Source of the DNA: Branchiostoma floridae
Lineage: Eukaryota > Chordata > Leptocardii > Amphioxiformes > Branchiostomatidae
Direction of reading: 5' to 3'
Length of the DNA stretch: 64,000 nt
Assembly (NCBI RefSeq): GCF_000003815.2
Contig: NC_049985.1
Coordinates: 9,414,247-9,478,246 of the forward strand
Positions 30,801 to 41,700 of this stretch are shown here, in pieces (positions within the stretch are counted from its first letter, which is position 1; every line of letters begins with the position of its first letter). A program made the position numbers and the translations under genes. A model generated the notes under the pieces. It was not told where the DNA came from. It did no database searches and saw nothing but the letters and a program-made list of their open reading frames with translations.

Positions 30801-33800
30801 GCATATATCCCAATGATATACATGTAATTCATATTCCTGATTTCCCTGACATGCTCTGTCTTGTGTATATCAAACTGTGACTGCACAGTATTTGTTTAGA
30901 AAATTTGTCACATGTAGGTTATTAAGTGTTATCTAGTGCATAGATAGTTGTAACACATTTGCAGCTGTAACTTTAATATTAATTGTACATACAGAATGTA
31001 CCAATTTGTTTGTGACATTTGTTTGACAGGGATGTTGGAAACTTAGTAACTGCTCTGTATGGTGATGAGCCACCACCCATTATTCTTGTTGGACATAGGT
31101 AAGCAAAGTCACTATTTAGTTGTGTGACCTTTATAAAGTTGTATATTCTCAATTGGGACTACATCATTATTAGTAATATTACATCAAGTTTGACTAAGTG
31201 CTCAGCTCTAGGCATATGATTTTTTAAAAAACATTTTGGCAAATCAAGTGTAATACATATGAGGCAGTACAGACAGAACCAACTTATTCCAGTAGCTTGA
31301 GGTCTAGATACTATATACATGTGTATTTATATGTACAGTTTATATCTTTAGTTTGACAATATCATCTCCCATTTTTCAGTATGGGTGGTGCAATAGCCAT
31401 CCACACAGCTGTTCAAGAGAAGGTTCAGTCCCTTATAGGCATGGTTGTCATTGATGTAGTAGAAGGTGGGTGTTGACAGAATGTTGTGCTTTTGGTAGTG
31501 ATGAATCTTTGACTAGCAATGTTTATTACCTCTGCTAGAAGTTTATGTTTTCAGTAGCATTTGTGTATATGTCTGTGCGTAGAAGACCAGCATAACTCTA
31601 GTTTTAATTTGCAGTTGTACATGTAGGTAGGGTTTCAAACTTACAATATATCAAAGAAGTATTCCAAATTCATCTTACCTGGTAGTTCATTTGATATATA
31701 GAAACATGATTGTGTAGTGTTTAACAGCTGTATATATTTCATTATTTTTAAAATGTGTAGGCACGGCACTAGACGCCCTCCACAGCATGCAGAGTTTCCT
31801 GAGAGGACGGCCCAAGTCTTTCCCCACTCTGGAGGCTGCCATTGAGTGGTGGTGAGTATGTCATAAACAGTCTGTCACATGTATAATGCCTACAATTAAC
31901 CCTTTTTATTTCTCTGCAACAAGAGATGTTACATTTGTAGTTCCTTAGAATTGTCTTAGTAGGTCAATTGCCAAAGTAGTTAACATTTAAATGTATTACA
32001 AAGATGACAAGTAGAAGTAAAATGTGCCTTATGCCTTAATGTATCCATATAAAGACCATGTATTTCTGTCCCATGCTAGTGTGAGAAGTGGACAGGTGAG
32101 AAACCTGGAGTCAGCTAAGGTCTCCATGGTTGGACAAGTAAAAAAGTGAGTGTGTTTTTTTTTACAAGTGTCAGACATGTTACAGACTACCCTGGAGTTA
32201 TCATGATTGTATAAAAAAACAGATAAAAATTTCAAAGATGTTCTTCCTTTACTTCAAATATTAAGAACATCATTTCTTATCAATAATTGTAAGTATTGAG
32301 TTGTCAAGTTTCAGTTTTTAGAATGTTCATGAAAAGTAAATTGTATTATATAATGATACTGATTAGTAATAGCTTCGGACATATCTGATAAAGATTTGAG
32401 CACAAGCGTAATTGAACTATGCAAAATATATATTTTGGTTACAATGATGGCAATGATAAAGAGATAATAAAGTCTAAATTCTTCTTCTATCTCCAGGACA
32501 GACACCCAGGAAACAGGCACGTCCCTGTTGGAGCGTGAGATTGCCAATGAACCCAACGTTGGAGTGAGTCTCAGTGCTGATGCTATAGTAGAGGAGGAGG
32601 AGCCCACCTCCCCCTCCCAGGACATGCCTCCCCCTGCTTCTCCTCCGCCCTCTATGACAGAGGTAAAAGTTTCACCTGACAGATTTGGGCCAACATTTGC
32701 CAGCAAATGCACAATGTTTCCCTTTCCATCTTTTCTAGCATATGTATTATTTTACAAATACGCTCCTTGCTGTCATAGATCTACCTTTCTTCATAAAACT
32801 TTGTACATGTCATTCAGTTTGTATTCATTGACTTTTTTCTTTCTTTCCCTTGTTTCTGTGTTTCTGTCTCTTCACTACGGTACGTCTACGGTACTACCTG
32901 GCAGCGGGCTGTTTTTGTAAGTTTTTGTTTTCTGATGCTTAAGACATCTTTTAAAAAACAATGGTGTGTTGGTTGTTGACAGTGAATAAATGACATTTGT
33001 AAACTACTCTTTACTCCTTACAGGCACCTCCAGGGTCTTACACATGGAGAATAGACTTGTCCAGTACTGAAAAATACTGGAAAGGTTTGTACCTTTCTTA
33101 CAGAAAGGTTTTTATAGATGATAAAAGTAGTTCTCTGATTCTAAAGCCTCAATCTACTCATGTTGAAGCCAATACAAAACTAGATACATGGCTCAGCCCA
33201 TGTCATGTATTGTCAAGGTGATGAGATTACATCAATTAATCCATGTGTAAAACATTTCTTCATGTTGTTTTCTCAGGTTGGTTTGCAGGGATGTCGCAAC
33301 TCTTTCTGTCCTGTAATGTTCCAAAGATGCTGCTACTTGCGGGTAAGAATACACACCAATGAAACATTTTGGTATTGGAAAAAAACATGAAAGATCATTG
33401 CTATTTGTGTGTGTCGTATTTTGTTGTCCATGGTACTTTTATACTTTTACTGAACATGTTAATGTGCTTGTCAATGTTACAGGAGTTGATCGTCTGGATA
33501 AAGATCTCACCATTGGTCAGATGCAAGGTGTGTACTGATGTGTGTTTACCAGTATACATGTATGTTTAACAACACTACAAATAGATATTTTGTGCATGCC
33601 TTTCCCATCAGTTGTCTCACATTAAGCTTGAAGAGGTTTGTACATGTTGTAAGGAATTTTCACTTCTGTTGGTTAGGCAAGTTCCAGATGCAGGTGTTGC
33701 CCCAGTGTGGACATGCAGTCCATGAAGATGCCCCTGACAAGGTAACAACAGACTACTGAAGTCTGACGTGTGTTTGTGTGTGTTTGTGAATACAGTACCA

Positions 33801-34331
33801 CAATTTCAAACAGCATGTTCCTTCATGTCTTCTTGCCTTGTATTTGCCACTTGTATGTCTGCCAAAATGAACATGTTCTCTTCTTGGTGCATCTTTTGCA
33901 GGTAGCAGAAGCCCTGGCCACCTTCATGGTCAGACACAGGTTTGCAGAGGCAACAGCAGATTTTAAAAGGTAGAAAAACCTACAGGACCTTATTTGTCTC
34001 CATAATCTGTGATATGAACCCATCACTAGCTTTTACATGTACTTGTTTTAAGTTTTGTTCTATTAGGACTCAGATGTGTTGAGCTATTTCAACACGGCAA
34101 AATGAATTGTAAGGAGGAAAACCTATCTAGGATGTATGATTAATCTACATACTAAGATGCCTGCATCTAAATTTAACAACTCTTCTAATAATGAAATTGG
34201 CGTAGTCTCCCTCCTCACTAACTTTAGGTGACCACAAATCAAAAAAAGTTAACATGCTCTTAAAGGTTTATCATCAAAAACTGTTTTCTTAACTAAAATT
34301 TTTTTTTTTCAGACCATTTCCTTCCTGCTGA
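18858..34331 (+). CDS. PPME1: Protein phosphatase methylesterase 1
   Basis: Sixteen coding exons: 18858-18937, 19349-19448, 29667-29759, 30153-30210, 30406-30457, 31030-31098, 31380-31465, 31761-31851, 32080-32145, 32497-32662, 33024-33084, 33277-33342, 33483-33527, 33677-33741, 33902-33969 and 34313-34331. All phases agree, predicting about 394 residues (human 386). Landmarks of the alpha/beta hydrolase are GPVLLLLHGGGH, the nucleophile elbow GHSMGG (Ser codon split 31098/31380), the Asp in VIDVVEGTA and the His in QCGHAVHEDAPDK. PPME1 removes the C-terminal methyl ester from PP2A catalytic subunits and inhibits the enzyme. A short last exon gives the family-like tail PFPSC; reading through its donor instead gives a TAG at once. 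The Glu/Pro-rich insert in exon 10 matches a variable acidic loop. Intron 2 is U12-type and carries two other genes. Confidence 0.97.
19449..19979. promoter_or_regulatory. Left flank and promoter of the nested RecQ-like gene
   Basis: This is 5' intronic DNA followed by a locally GC-richer stretch. A CCAAT box within CCAGCCAATCA (about 19930-19940) lies about 40 bp before the ATG, and the ATG sits in a YY1-like ATGGCGGCGGC. A second ACCAATCAGAG lies near 19858. A small hairpin (GAGAC/GTCTC) is near 19672. I could not find a terminal inverted repeat matching the right flank at 29460-29640. Confidence 0.4.
19980..22331 (+). CDS. RecQ-like SF2 DNA helicase, nested in PPME1 intron
   Basis: Two exons, 19980-20476 and 21125-22331 (phase 2 junction inside Trp), give 567 residues with no disruptions. 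SF2 motifs run in RecQ order: Q-region QHQQSTLQALLDGRD (21-35), Walker A KTGGGKSLCY (41-50), IVVSPLNAIMREQ, DEAH box VIDEAHTVVQWG (156-167), TATAS motif III, ILVFCKK motif IV, CTTAASMGTNFAGVDNVVNFG across motif V, and arginine-finger motif VI QQQGRAGRGG. A Cys-rich zinc-binding segment (CCDDGRIRHACCDVC) follows. There is no HRDC or exonuclease domain and the protein is short, unlike the cellular RecQ1/BLM/WRN proteins. With the convergent DUF6589-like gene beside it, it is more likely transposon-borne or transposon-derived. The single intron carries a MITE. Poly(A): AATAAA at 23340-23345. Confidence 0.88.
20744..20965. mobile_element. MITE family A, copy 2 (222 bp, internally deleted)
   Basis: It has the same A-rich terminal inverted repeats as the copies at 9333 and 42692 but lacks about 165 bp of the interior. 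The deletion joins GGGTCGGTAGG directly to ACAAGCA; both breakpoints carry TAGG in the full copies, which suggests a microhomology-mediated deletion. It lies in the RecQ-like gene's intron. Confidence 0.8.
22332..23775. other. Convergent 3' UTRs of the RecQ-like and DUF6589-like genes
   Basis: No coding exons were seen. The RecQ-like transcript probably ends after AATAAA at 23340-23345. The opposite gene has an AATAAA (minus) at 23453-23448. The two 3' ends would then lie about 100 bp apart. Confidence 0.5.
23776..29459 (-). CDS. DUF6589-like zinc-finger protein, probable transposon gene
   Basis: Seven coding exons: 29459-28890, 28476-28378, 27834-27346, 26915-26436, 26396-25605, 25239-25118 and 24844-23776. 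All phases agree (mostly phase 0), giving 1206 residues. The N-terminus has a Cys cluster (C17, C20, C64, C67, C70) like a ZAD or other treble-clef finger, then a coiled coil (about 74-102). Mid-protein, GGDVLTNERAFSGQAALLNA and HRLMNFLMGMYQEFYKEP recall the GDQLT..RA...A and HAK/MNFL blocks of DUF6589 proteins. The ALPYSLRNIINRR...HQAFVDDCLDAYTLATA block is also typical. A C2H2 finger (FRCAHCAKEYV...HLEKEHN) and a basic helical tail follow. I know of no enzymatic function for DUF6589. It forms a convergent pair with a RecQ-like helicase inside one host intron. Translation could also start at Met9. The DUF6589 assignment is from memory. Confidence 0.75.
26390..26431. repeat. 42-nt hairpin enclosing the 39-nt intron of the DUF6589-like gene
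   Basis: Two 19-nt arms (26390-26408 and 26413-26431) pair at all but one position around a 4-nt loop. On the minus strand the donor GT is at 26435-26434, just outside one arm, and the acceptor AG is at 26398-26397, inside the other. The removed segment (26397-26435) is 39 nt. Without removal, an in-frame TAG would end the protein. Confidence 0.8.
28137..28351. mobile_element. 215-bp element with CAGGGCTC inverted ends
   Basis: The left end is CAGGGCTCAGCATACT. The reverse complement of the right end is CAGGGCTCGAAATACT, 13 of 16 identical. The CAGGGCTCGAAA form also ends the element at 56011-56329. It has no ORF, and no target-site duplication was recognised. It sits in a DUF6589-like gene intron, 26 bp from an exon edge. 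Confidence 0.45.
29460..29648. promoter_or_regulatory. Promoter of the DUF6589-like gene and right flank of the nested pair
   Basis: On the minus strand the ATG lies in a YY1-like AAGATGGCGGC. A CCAAT box in CCAGCCAATCA lies about 35 bp upstream, the same arrangement as in the RecQ-like gene. A 15-bp-stem hairpin (29568-29607) lies between this promoter and the U12 branch site. Confidence 0.5.
29568..29607. repeat. Hairpin near right end of the nested gene pair
   Basis: GCAGAGTCCCGTCAG (29568-29582) and CTGACGGTACTCTGC (29593-29607) pair over 15 bp with one mismatch around a 10-nt loop. It may mark an element terminus or be an independent foldback. Confidence 0.6.
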
Positions 34332-35723
34332 CATCTCAAGGCAAGGCAAAACCTAACAAATAAAGATCTTCTGTGTCAAGTTATCAACCAGAGCTTTTAA
34401 AGGCAGATAGAATTGTACTTAATGGTAGAACCAGCTGGATTTGTCATCTCTGGAAGTCTTAATCAAGTGCCTAGAGCAAGCATTCTGTACACCTGCTTGT
34501 TACAGGTACTACATGTGTCTACCTTATAAGGTCATCTTGGATACAAACTATGTGCAACACTGAACTTGTATGTGGATGATTTCACAGTTTGCACCTTTAT
34601 TAGCCTGACTAAAATCACGCTTCTAGTGGCCGGCCCTACAGTTGCCACCAGCTCTCGGGAAGGGGGTCATTAACCCCAGTCAGCGAAAGGCTAGCACCTT
34701 TATTTGACATCTCTTTAATGACTGAAGAGTTTTCCCCACAACAGTTAGCAGAACAAAAGTTATGGATGACTTATTCTCACTGTATAACTGTTAGGTGACT
34801 GTTGGAAAATTCTTTCTAGTTACTAGTGTTCCTGTTCTTAACTCATGTCTGAGTTCTATAAGACAAAAAAGTGATATTTTATTGCCCTGATCTAGAAGGA
34901 GGTAGTTTTCTATTAAAGGTTCAAACTGTCCAATAAAATAGTACCGATATAGTCATACAAGTACCAATTGTAGAGACCAAGGCACCACTACTGGCATTTT
35001 AATGTTACCCATATTGTGTTGCTGTTTAGAATAGCAATATACACGGCACTGCTAGTACAAAGACTGTAGGTAGGATATTGAAGCTTGTACAGGTAAGTTT
35101 GTGGAAAGGTTAAAAAAGGACTGTGGTTTGTGTGTATTAGTGTTGTAGTTAAAAATGCACAGAGAGGTTAGATAAAATCTTGATACATCCTAAAGTTGCC
35201 ACGACTGTTGAGATATAATGTATGGAGATTTCCTTACACGTCATAATGCTGCTTATGTATCCATTTTTTGTGCCACACCTTGTGTTGTTAGTATTTTTGT
35301 TACCACTCAGAAGCCATACAATGGCACCCATAGAGTAACAAGTAACAAAGAGATAATCTATTATGTAAAAGAATAAGCCAGAATCTCCAAATGTAGAGTA
35401 GAGTAGAGGATATAAAACACAAGGGCTATATACTGGTAGTAATATTCTTCAGAGGATATCTCTGTGAGTGAAGAATGCTCAAAGATCGTGTGTATCTGTG
35501 TGATGTAAGACTATATGATTGAGGTGTTTCAACAAACAATATTCCCAGATAGTGGGAACATAAATAAAAACACAAGACATCACAGTCTGATGGATTTTTA
35601 TTTTATTGCATTCAGCTTGGTAATTCTGGAAAAAAGTTTTGTCTTTCATGCTGAAGTTCATGTATGTGTCTATGATGTTTACAAAGGAAAAATATGTTGC
35701 AAGCTTACATGTACGTGTAATAT
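34332..35723. other. Convergent 3' UTRs of PPME1 (+) and MRPL28 (-)
   Basis: No coding exons here. PPME1 has an early AATAAA at 34359-34364 and a later one near 34932. A short diverged interspersed element (about 34604-34700, starting TTAGCCTGACTAAAATC) resembles one at 52387. Nothing else was recognised. Confidence 0.5.
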
Positions 35724-38700
35724 TTATCTATCACCAGTCTTTTTCAGTGACTCTGCTTCTTTGGATTTTGAAGGTTTTAACCAAGAAGACCAAGATCTGA
35801 AATAAAAGGATAAAATGTTAAAGATAATTAGAAACAGCAAACATGAACTTGCAAAACTAGAAAGTATGTCACAATGTTCTGCAGGTTCATTCCCTTAAAT
35901 GGCACCTGAACTGGTTTCAAAGGTTTTGGCTTTAAGTTAAACAGCACTGACTGGTCACAGTACCAGACACTCCAAAATCCCTGTACCCCTCCTGGAACTC
36001 TGGGAGACAACTACTAAAGGAAAAAGAGGTAGGGAAGAGTGATGCAAACCTACAAGAGCCATGGAGGACAAAGTGTTGTGGAGAGGGCTCTCGGGATTAA
36101 AAGTAGTATTAAGAGGGGAAATTGGGGTGTAAGAGTACTTCAATGTATGGATTGATTGATATTTCCAATGTGCAGCCTTATGAACCTTTTAAACAGTTCA
36201 GGTAGTTTGCAACACTTAAGCCATGAAAACCCCCAGAGGTGATACTTGGAAAGACCATTTAGTTATGTCAGTCACAGATGAAGATCCTCTTACCCTTCTT
36301 CCTCCTGTTTGGTATCCAGTTGTTGTGGACCCCCAGCCCCAGGCATGAATACTGCAGGCTCCTGACCCACTTTTTCCCTTTTGGATCGGTCTGAATCAGA
36401 ACAGGCGAAATACAGGTCAAACTTAACATTAAAAGAATGGTCCTACAATGTCCTATGGCTATTTCATTTGTCCCAACACCTATGAAATGACAACAAAATC
36501 ATAATTATTATACAGACAACTTTATGATTGACATCTTTTAAATTACGAGCATGTATCGAATTTCCTTAAAAAGTAACTTAAAAAGTAGTTTATTACATTT
36601 GTATACATATACAAATTGGACAAACTTACGTGTCAGGACAATTGTAGTTGTCTGTCGTCCATTGAAGCCATGGTCCTTAATTAGCATGTCGCTTGTGCGC
36701 GGCATGCTCTCCAAGCTCTTTCGAAGTAAACAGTCGGAAGTGAAAGGAGGCTCCTCCCACTTCCTGTGTTCCCGTGAGTGATGACGTCAGTTTTTTAGTA
36801 GCAACAGTGCTGGCCGAAAACTTAGGGTGGGAAACTAAAAGCGAACCCTAGCAAGATACTAGGGCGGGAAGGACCATGGCTTCAATGGACGACAGACAAC
36901 TACAATTGTCCTGACACGTAAGTTTGTCCAATTTGTATTTGTCTTCGTCCATATCAGCCATGGTCCTTAATTAGCATGACTTTGAAGCCGAGGCCAGCAC
37001 TGAACAACCAAAGTGGAAACTAGAAGAGTTAGAAGGTTTATTATAGAACCTCTCGAATGTAGTAGCATTGGCCCAATTTGCCGCCTTCAAAATATCCTTA
37101 ACAGAAACGCCAGCCTTGAAGGCAGCTGAAGCTGAAGCGCTTCTGACTGAATGGCCTGAGTACTCTTTGATACCTGCTTCAGACAACATTTGCTTAAGCC
37201 AACGGGCAATAGTGGAAGATCCAACCGCCTTATGAGGCTTGACTAACCCCCGAAACACCCGAGAGTCAGACGAGGAGCGAAACCTAGCAGTTCTCTCTAA
37301 GTATGCCCGCAGATAAGTGACCGGACACAACACTTTGTTGTCAAACTTCGCCACCCACAAAGAATGTGAAGGTTTGTCTGGACGTGACGTTTTTGTGACC
37401 TTATCAATAACAAACAAAATCCCCTCTTTAGACGAAGACATGTGACTTGTACTGAGCAGAGCTAGCGATTGTTCCCGACCAGCCGACACTAGCGCCACTA
37501 GCATAGCAACCTTGAAGGTGAGCTGCTTCAAACTGAGGCACTTCGCAGGAGACCACTGTCTGAGGAACTTCAGAACAACAGAGACATCCCAAATAGCAAT
37601 ATGCTTGGGCATGGGCGGTCTAAGCTCAAACACTCCCTTCATAAACCGGGAGACAAGGGAGTGTGCTCCTACTGGTTTTCCCTCTACATTGACATGAGTG
37701 GAAGATATTGCAGATCTATAAACATTGAGTGTTCTATATTGGAAACCCGTAGAAAACAAATGATGAAGAAAATCCAGTACCTTACTCAGAGGTGCATAAA
37801 CGGGATCCAAACCCCGAGAACGGCTCCAGCGAGCCCATTTCCTCCACGCTGACGCATAGAGTCCTCTGGTCTTAGGACGCCAGGAGGCGAGGAGGATCTC
37901 TGTAACTCCTTCCGAAATGTCGAACTCTCGGAACTGACGCCGGAGACAGTCCACATGGCCATACGCAATGTGCTGCTCAGCGGGTGCAGACTTCCGTCTC
38001 CTGGTTGTGTGAGAAGCGACGGGTACCGAGGCAGCCGTACTGGTTTTCTCACGGACATTTCTAGTATCAGTGGATACCATGCCGCTGTGTCCCAAATCGG
38101 TGCCACAAAGTGCACTGTTACTTGGTCCTGGCGGACCTTCCTCAAGACCCTCTCGATGATCTTGAATGGGGGAAAGGCATACAGAGCTTCCCACTGGTTC
38201 CAGTTCATCGTGAACGCATTCGTCCCCAGACTCTCTGGGTCTGGCTCCCAAGACACAAACTTGGGTAGTTTCCTGTTGAGTCGGGATGCGAAGAGATCTA
38301 CCGCTCCCGCTCTGCGCAGACTGGGACACATCTTCTGTATGGCCTGAAACACTTGTGGGCAGAGTGACCACTCTGTTGTGCGAGCGAAGTGTCTGGACCT
38401 GAAGTCCGCTCTTACGTTGGTTACACCCGCCACGTGATCGGCTGACAACAGGATGCTTCTCTCCACGCAGTAATCCCACAGGCTTAGAGCCAGATTTGAA
38501 AGGGCTGGCGACCTTGTGCCGCCTCGGCGGTTGATGTACGAAACTACGGTTGAGTTGTCCGATTTGACTCGTACTGTACAGTTCGCCCTGTCCTTGCAAA
38601 AGGCCTTCAGTGCCAGAAAGACTGCCAGCATTTCCAACTGATTTATGTGCTGTCCGCGTTCTGCGCGCGACCAACGCCCGCCTGTGCTCACGCCATTTGC

Positions 38701-41700
38701 GAATGCTCCCCAGCCATCGAGAGAGGCGTCGGTTTCGATCACTACGTTTTCTTCCGGACAGTGAATCGGACGATAATTGTGAAGGCGTAGCTCGTCCCTC
38801 CACCAGATAAGGTCCTGACGTGCTGACTCGGTTAGTCGAACGGGAGTTTGCCAAAAACCGCCGGATTGTCGTAGACATGAGATGAGGAGAAGTTGCAAAT
38901 GTCGAAGATGCAGAGGACCGAGCAGTACGGACACTGTGGCTGCTTGGAACTTCCCGATGACACTTGCTAACTGCCGTGCTGACAGGCACTCTCTCTCTAG
39001 TACTTCGCCAGCTAACTGGCTCAACTCCTGTAGTTTGACACCAGGGAGAAACAGACACATACTCAAAGAGTTTAACCCTGAACCAAGAAAGGTAATACAC
39101 TGAGTTGGCTCCAGGACAGATTTACCCAAATTTGTGACAAACCCAACATGGGCAATGAAGTCTGTCGCTGTGATGGCATCTTGCCTACATCGATCACTAC
39201 TGTCTGCAAAAATCAGCATATCATCTAAATAAATAATCAACCTGATGCCTCTACGTCTTAAGTGCGAAACCACCACCTTAAGAAGCTTCGTAAACACAAG
39301 TGGGGCGCTCGAAACGCCAAACGGTAAACAAACGAACGAGAAAAACTTGTTCTTCCACGCAAACGTAAGAAAACGGTGATGATTCGGGTGGATGGCTACT
39401 GTAAAGTACGCATCAGTGAGGTCTATTTTGCAAAAAAAATCACCTGGACGAACTAACTCTCTGACCATACCCAGGCTTTCCATTTTGAACTTTGGAACAA
39501 AAAGACACCTATTAAGAGGTCTAAGATTGATAACTGGCCGAAGCCCGCCTGTTTTCTTGGGCACTGTAAACAGTCTAGAAATAAACAAATCAGAACTGAA
39601 GGGAACCTCTTGAATTGCCCCTTTATCCAACATAGAAGCAATCTCAGAATCAATAGCCAAATCTTGCTCCCGTGTCATAGCACGGGTCCAAGGAATACTA
39701 GTTTGCACTGGCGGCGATCGTTTGAACGGCAACCTATACCCCTTAACTATATCCAGAATAACTTGGTCTGAAGTTAGCTTGCGCCAAACTGGCAAAAAAA
39801 ACTTTAAACGCCCTCCATGAGGGAGGGGATTCGGCAAAGGATGGGGTACAGGTTGAAGTGCAGGCAATCGCCGGCGTAAAAGCTGATGTAAACAAGACTG
39901 GGAGACACTACTTAGATTTCTTCCCGTCTCCTGACTGATTGGAGGTGCGGGAATACTGCGAACCCCAGTAGAACTTAGAGTTGGAGTTTCCTCCTGACTG
40001 GCGAGAGGGGGGAGGGCGGAACTTCCGATTGCCGCGAAAGCCACCCCTGCCCCTCGAGGTAGAAGCGCTCGAAGCGCCTCGCCCCCGCTGGGACGACTGC
40101 TTTGGTTTCAAAGTATCAACTAAGGCTTTCTTGCCTGAAGCCAATTCTCTAGCTTTAGAGCCCAAATCATTCCTCAATAACTGAGTAGGGTCATCAGGAA
40201 TCAAACCAAACAAATCCTTAGCCGTAGACTGATAGGAAACTTCCGCTAGAGATGATCTACGAACGTCAGCGATCTTCGAGTGAGCTGAGCCTAAGAGCCA
40301 AACAGCAGTAGCTGCACAGTCCTGCATAATATCTCTATCAGGCTCAGAAAATTCGCCGTTACATTCTTTCAACATCTGCCAAAGATTCAAAACTGGTGCC
40401 ACTACATGCAACAACTTAGTATGAACCGAAGCTAGATTTCTATCGACCTGAAGAGCCGACTTACCTTTGTAAAAGTCGATCGACTTGATCATCTCTTTAG
40501 CGGCTGAATCTAACTCAGGCACCGACAGCGCTTTCGGAGCATTAGAGGGCAGCAAATACTTGTTTTGCCAGTGCGTCAAGGACTCTGTCTTGCGCTCTTT
40601 CTTTAAGTCGAAATAATCTGCGGCAAACCGCACCACGGACTGCCGGGCAGTCCACACTTTTTCCGGGGCGGCCGGCTCACGGTCGAACGGCACAAAAGAC
40701 ATATCGCTCGCCGCCGAACATGTTGACTCATCGCCGCTGTCAAAACGCGACCTCTTCGAGGGGGTAACTTCGGACTCAAGCTCAGAAGGAGCGCCTAAAT
40801 GCCTCTTTGCGCCGACTGAAGCGGCGATAGACCCTAAGATCTCTTTAACTCCTTTGAATTCTTCAGACATTAACCCAAACGCTACGCGAAGAGAGTTTTG
40901 GTCTTGCTGGATGACGTTGACCCCGAGAAGGTCTCTCAATTCGCCCAAATCTCCCGGCCATTCCGGCGTACGCACAGGAGACTTATCTCCGTTCGGCTCC
41001 CGAGGAAGACGAGGACTCTTCTGCCCCTCTAGCAGTAGCTCTTTTTGCCCGCTACTCTCCGGGTCCTCCGTGGAACGGCCGTCCGCAAGCGCGCCGTCTC
41101 CACGTTCGTGTCCGGGGGGGAGGGGGGCGCTGACAAGTTCGCGCTTGTCCCCGATACCACGTGGTGACGAAGAACTCGATTTCCTACGTGAAAACTCCTC
41201 GCGAGCGCGTTTATCACTAGAAGAATGCCTACTGGACGAACTATGAGAACCATGAGACCCTTTACGTCTCCTACTATCCTTTTTTGAATCACTCATAGCG
41301 CTAGAAAACGAAGAAATATACTGGGAACACAAGAGCTCGGAGAGCGTGACCACTTTCCACAGCGAAACTTCAAAAACTGACGTCATCACTCACGGGAACA
41401 CAGGAAGTGGGAGGAGCCTCCTTTCACTTCCGACTGTTTACTTCGAAAGAGCTTGGAGAGCATGCCGCGCACAAGCGACATGCTAATTAAGGACCATGGC
41501 TGATATGGACGAAGACAACTATATAATAAATAGGTACCTTTGAGGTCTGCAATAAGTTGTCTCCTGTACTTTTCCATCAGGGGTACAGGAGGCTTGTATT
41601 CCTCATGCTGCATCTTAAAGATGGCCATCTTCAGTCGGAGCCCCACCCACTCAGCCTCCTCCTCCTACAAGGAAAGATATGGCATTTACATGTCTGTGGA

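Larger units (their letters stand above)
36609..41518 (-). mobile_element. DIRS-type tyrosine-recombinase retrotransposon (~4.9 kb)
   Basis: It has inverted terminal repeats of about 129 bp (36668-36796 and 41372-41500) and an internal complementary region (36870-36980) whose halves are reverse complements of the two outer ends. In between are three long minus-strand frames: Gag-like, RT/RNase H and tyrosine recombinase. This is the diagnostic organisation of DIRS elements, which replicate through a circular intermediate inserted by the recombinase without target-site duplication. I see no duplication at its edges. The frames are open throughout, so the copy looks recent and perhaps functional. 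It is inserted in MRPL28 between exons 6 and 7. Confidence 0.93.

Noticed and set aside
33902-33973. PPME1 ending at TAG 33971-33973 (tail ADFKR)
   Set aside because: A good donor (AAAAG|GTAGAA) and a strong polypyrimidine acceptor at 34312 give a short last exon whose tail PFPSC matches the family's FPGC ending.
37955-41246. Plus-strand ORFs across the DIRS element
   Set aside because: Antisense shadows of the Gag, RT and recombinase frames with no domain content.
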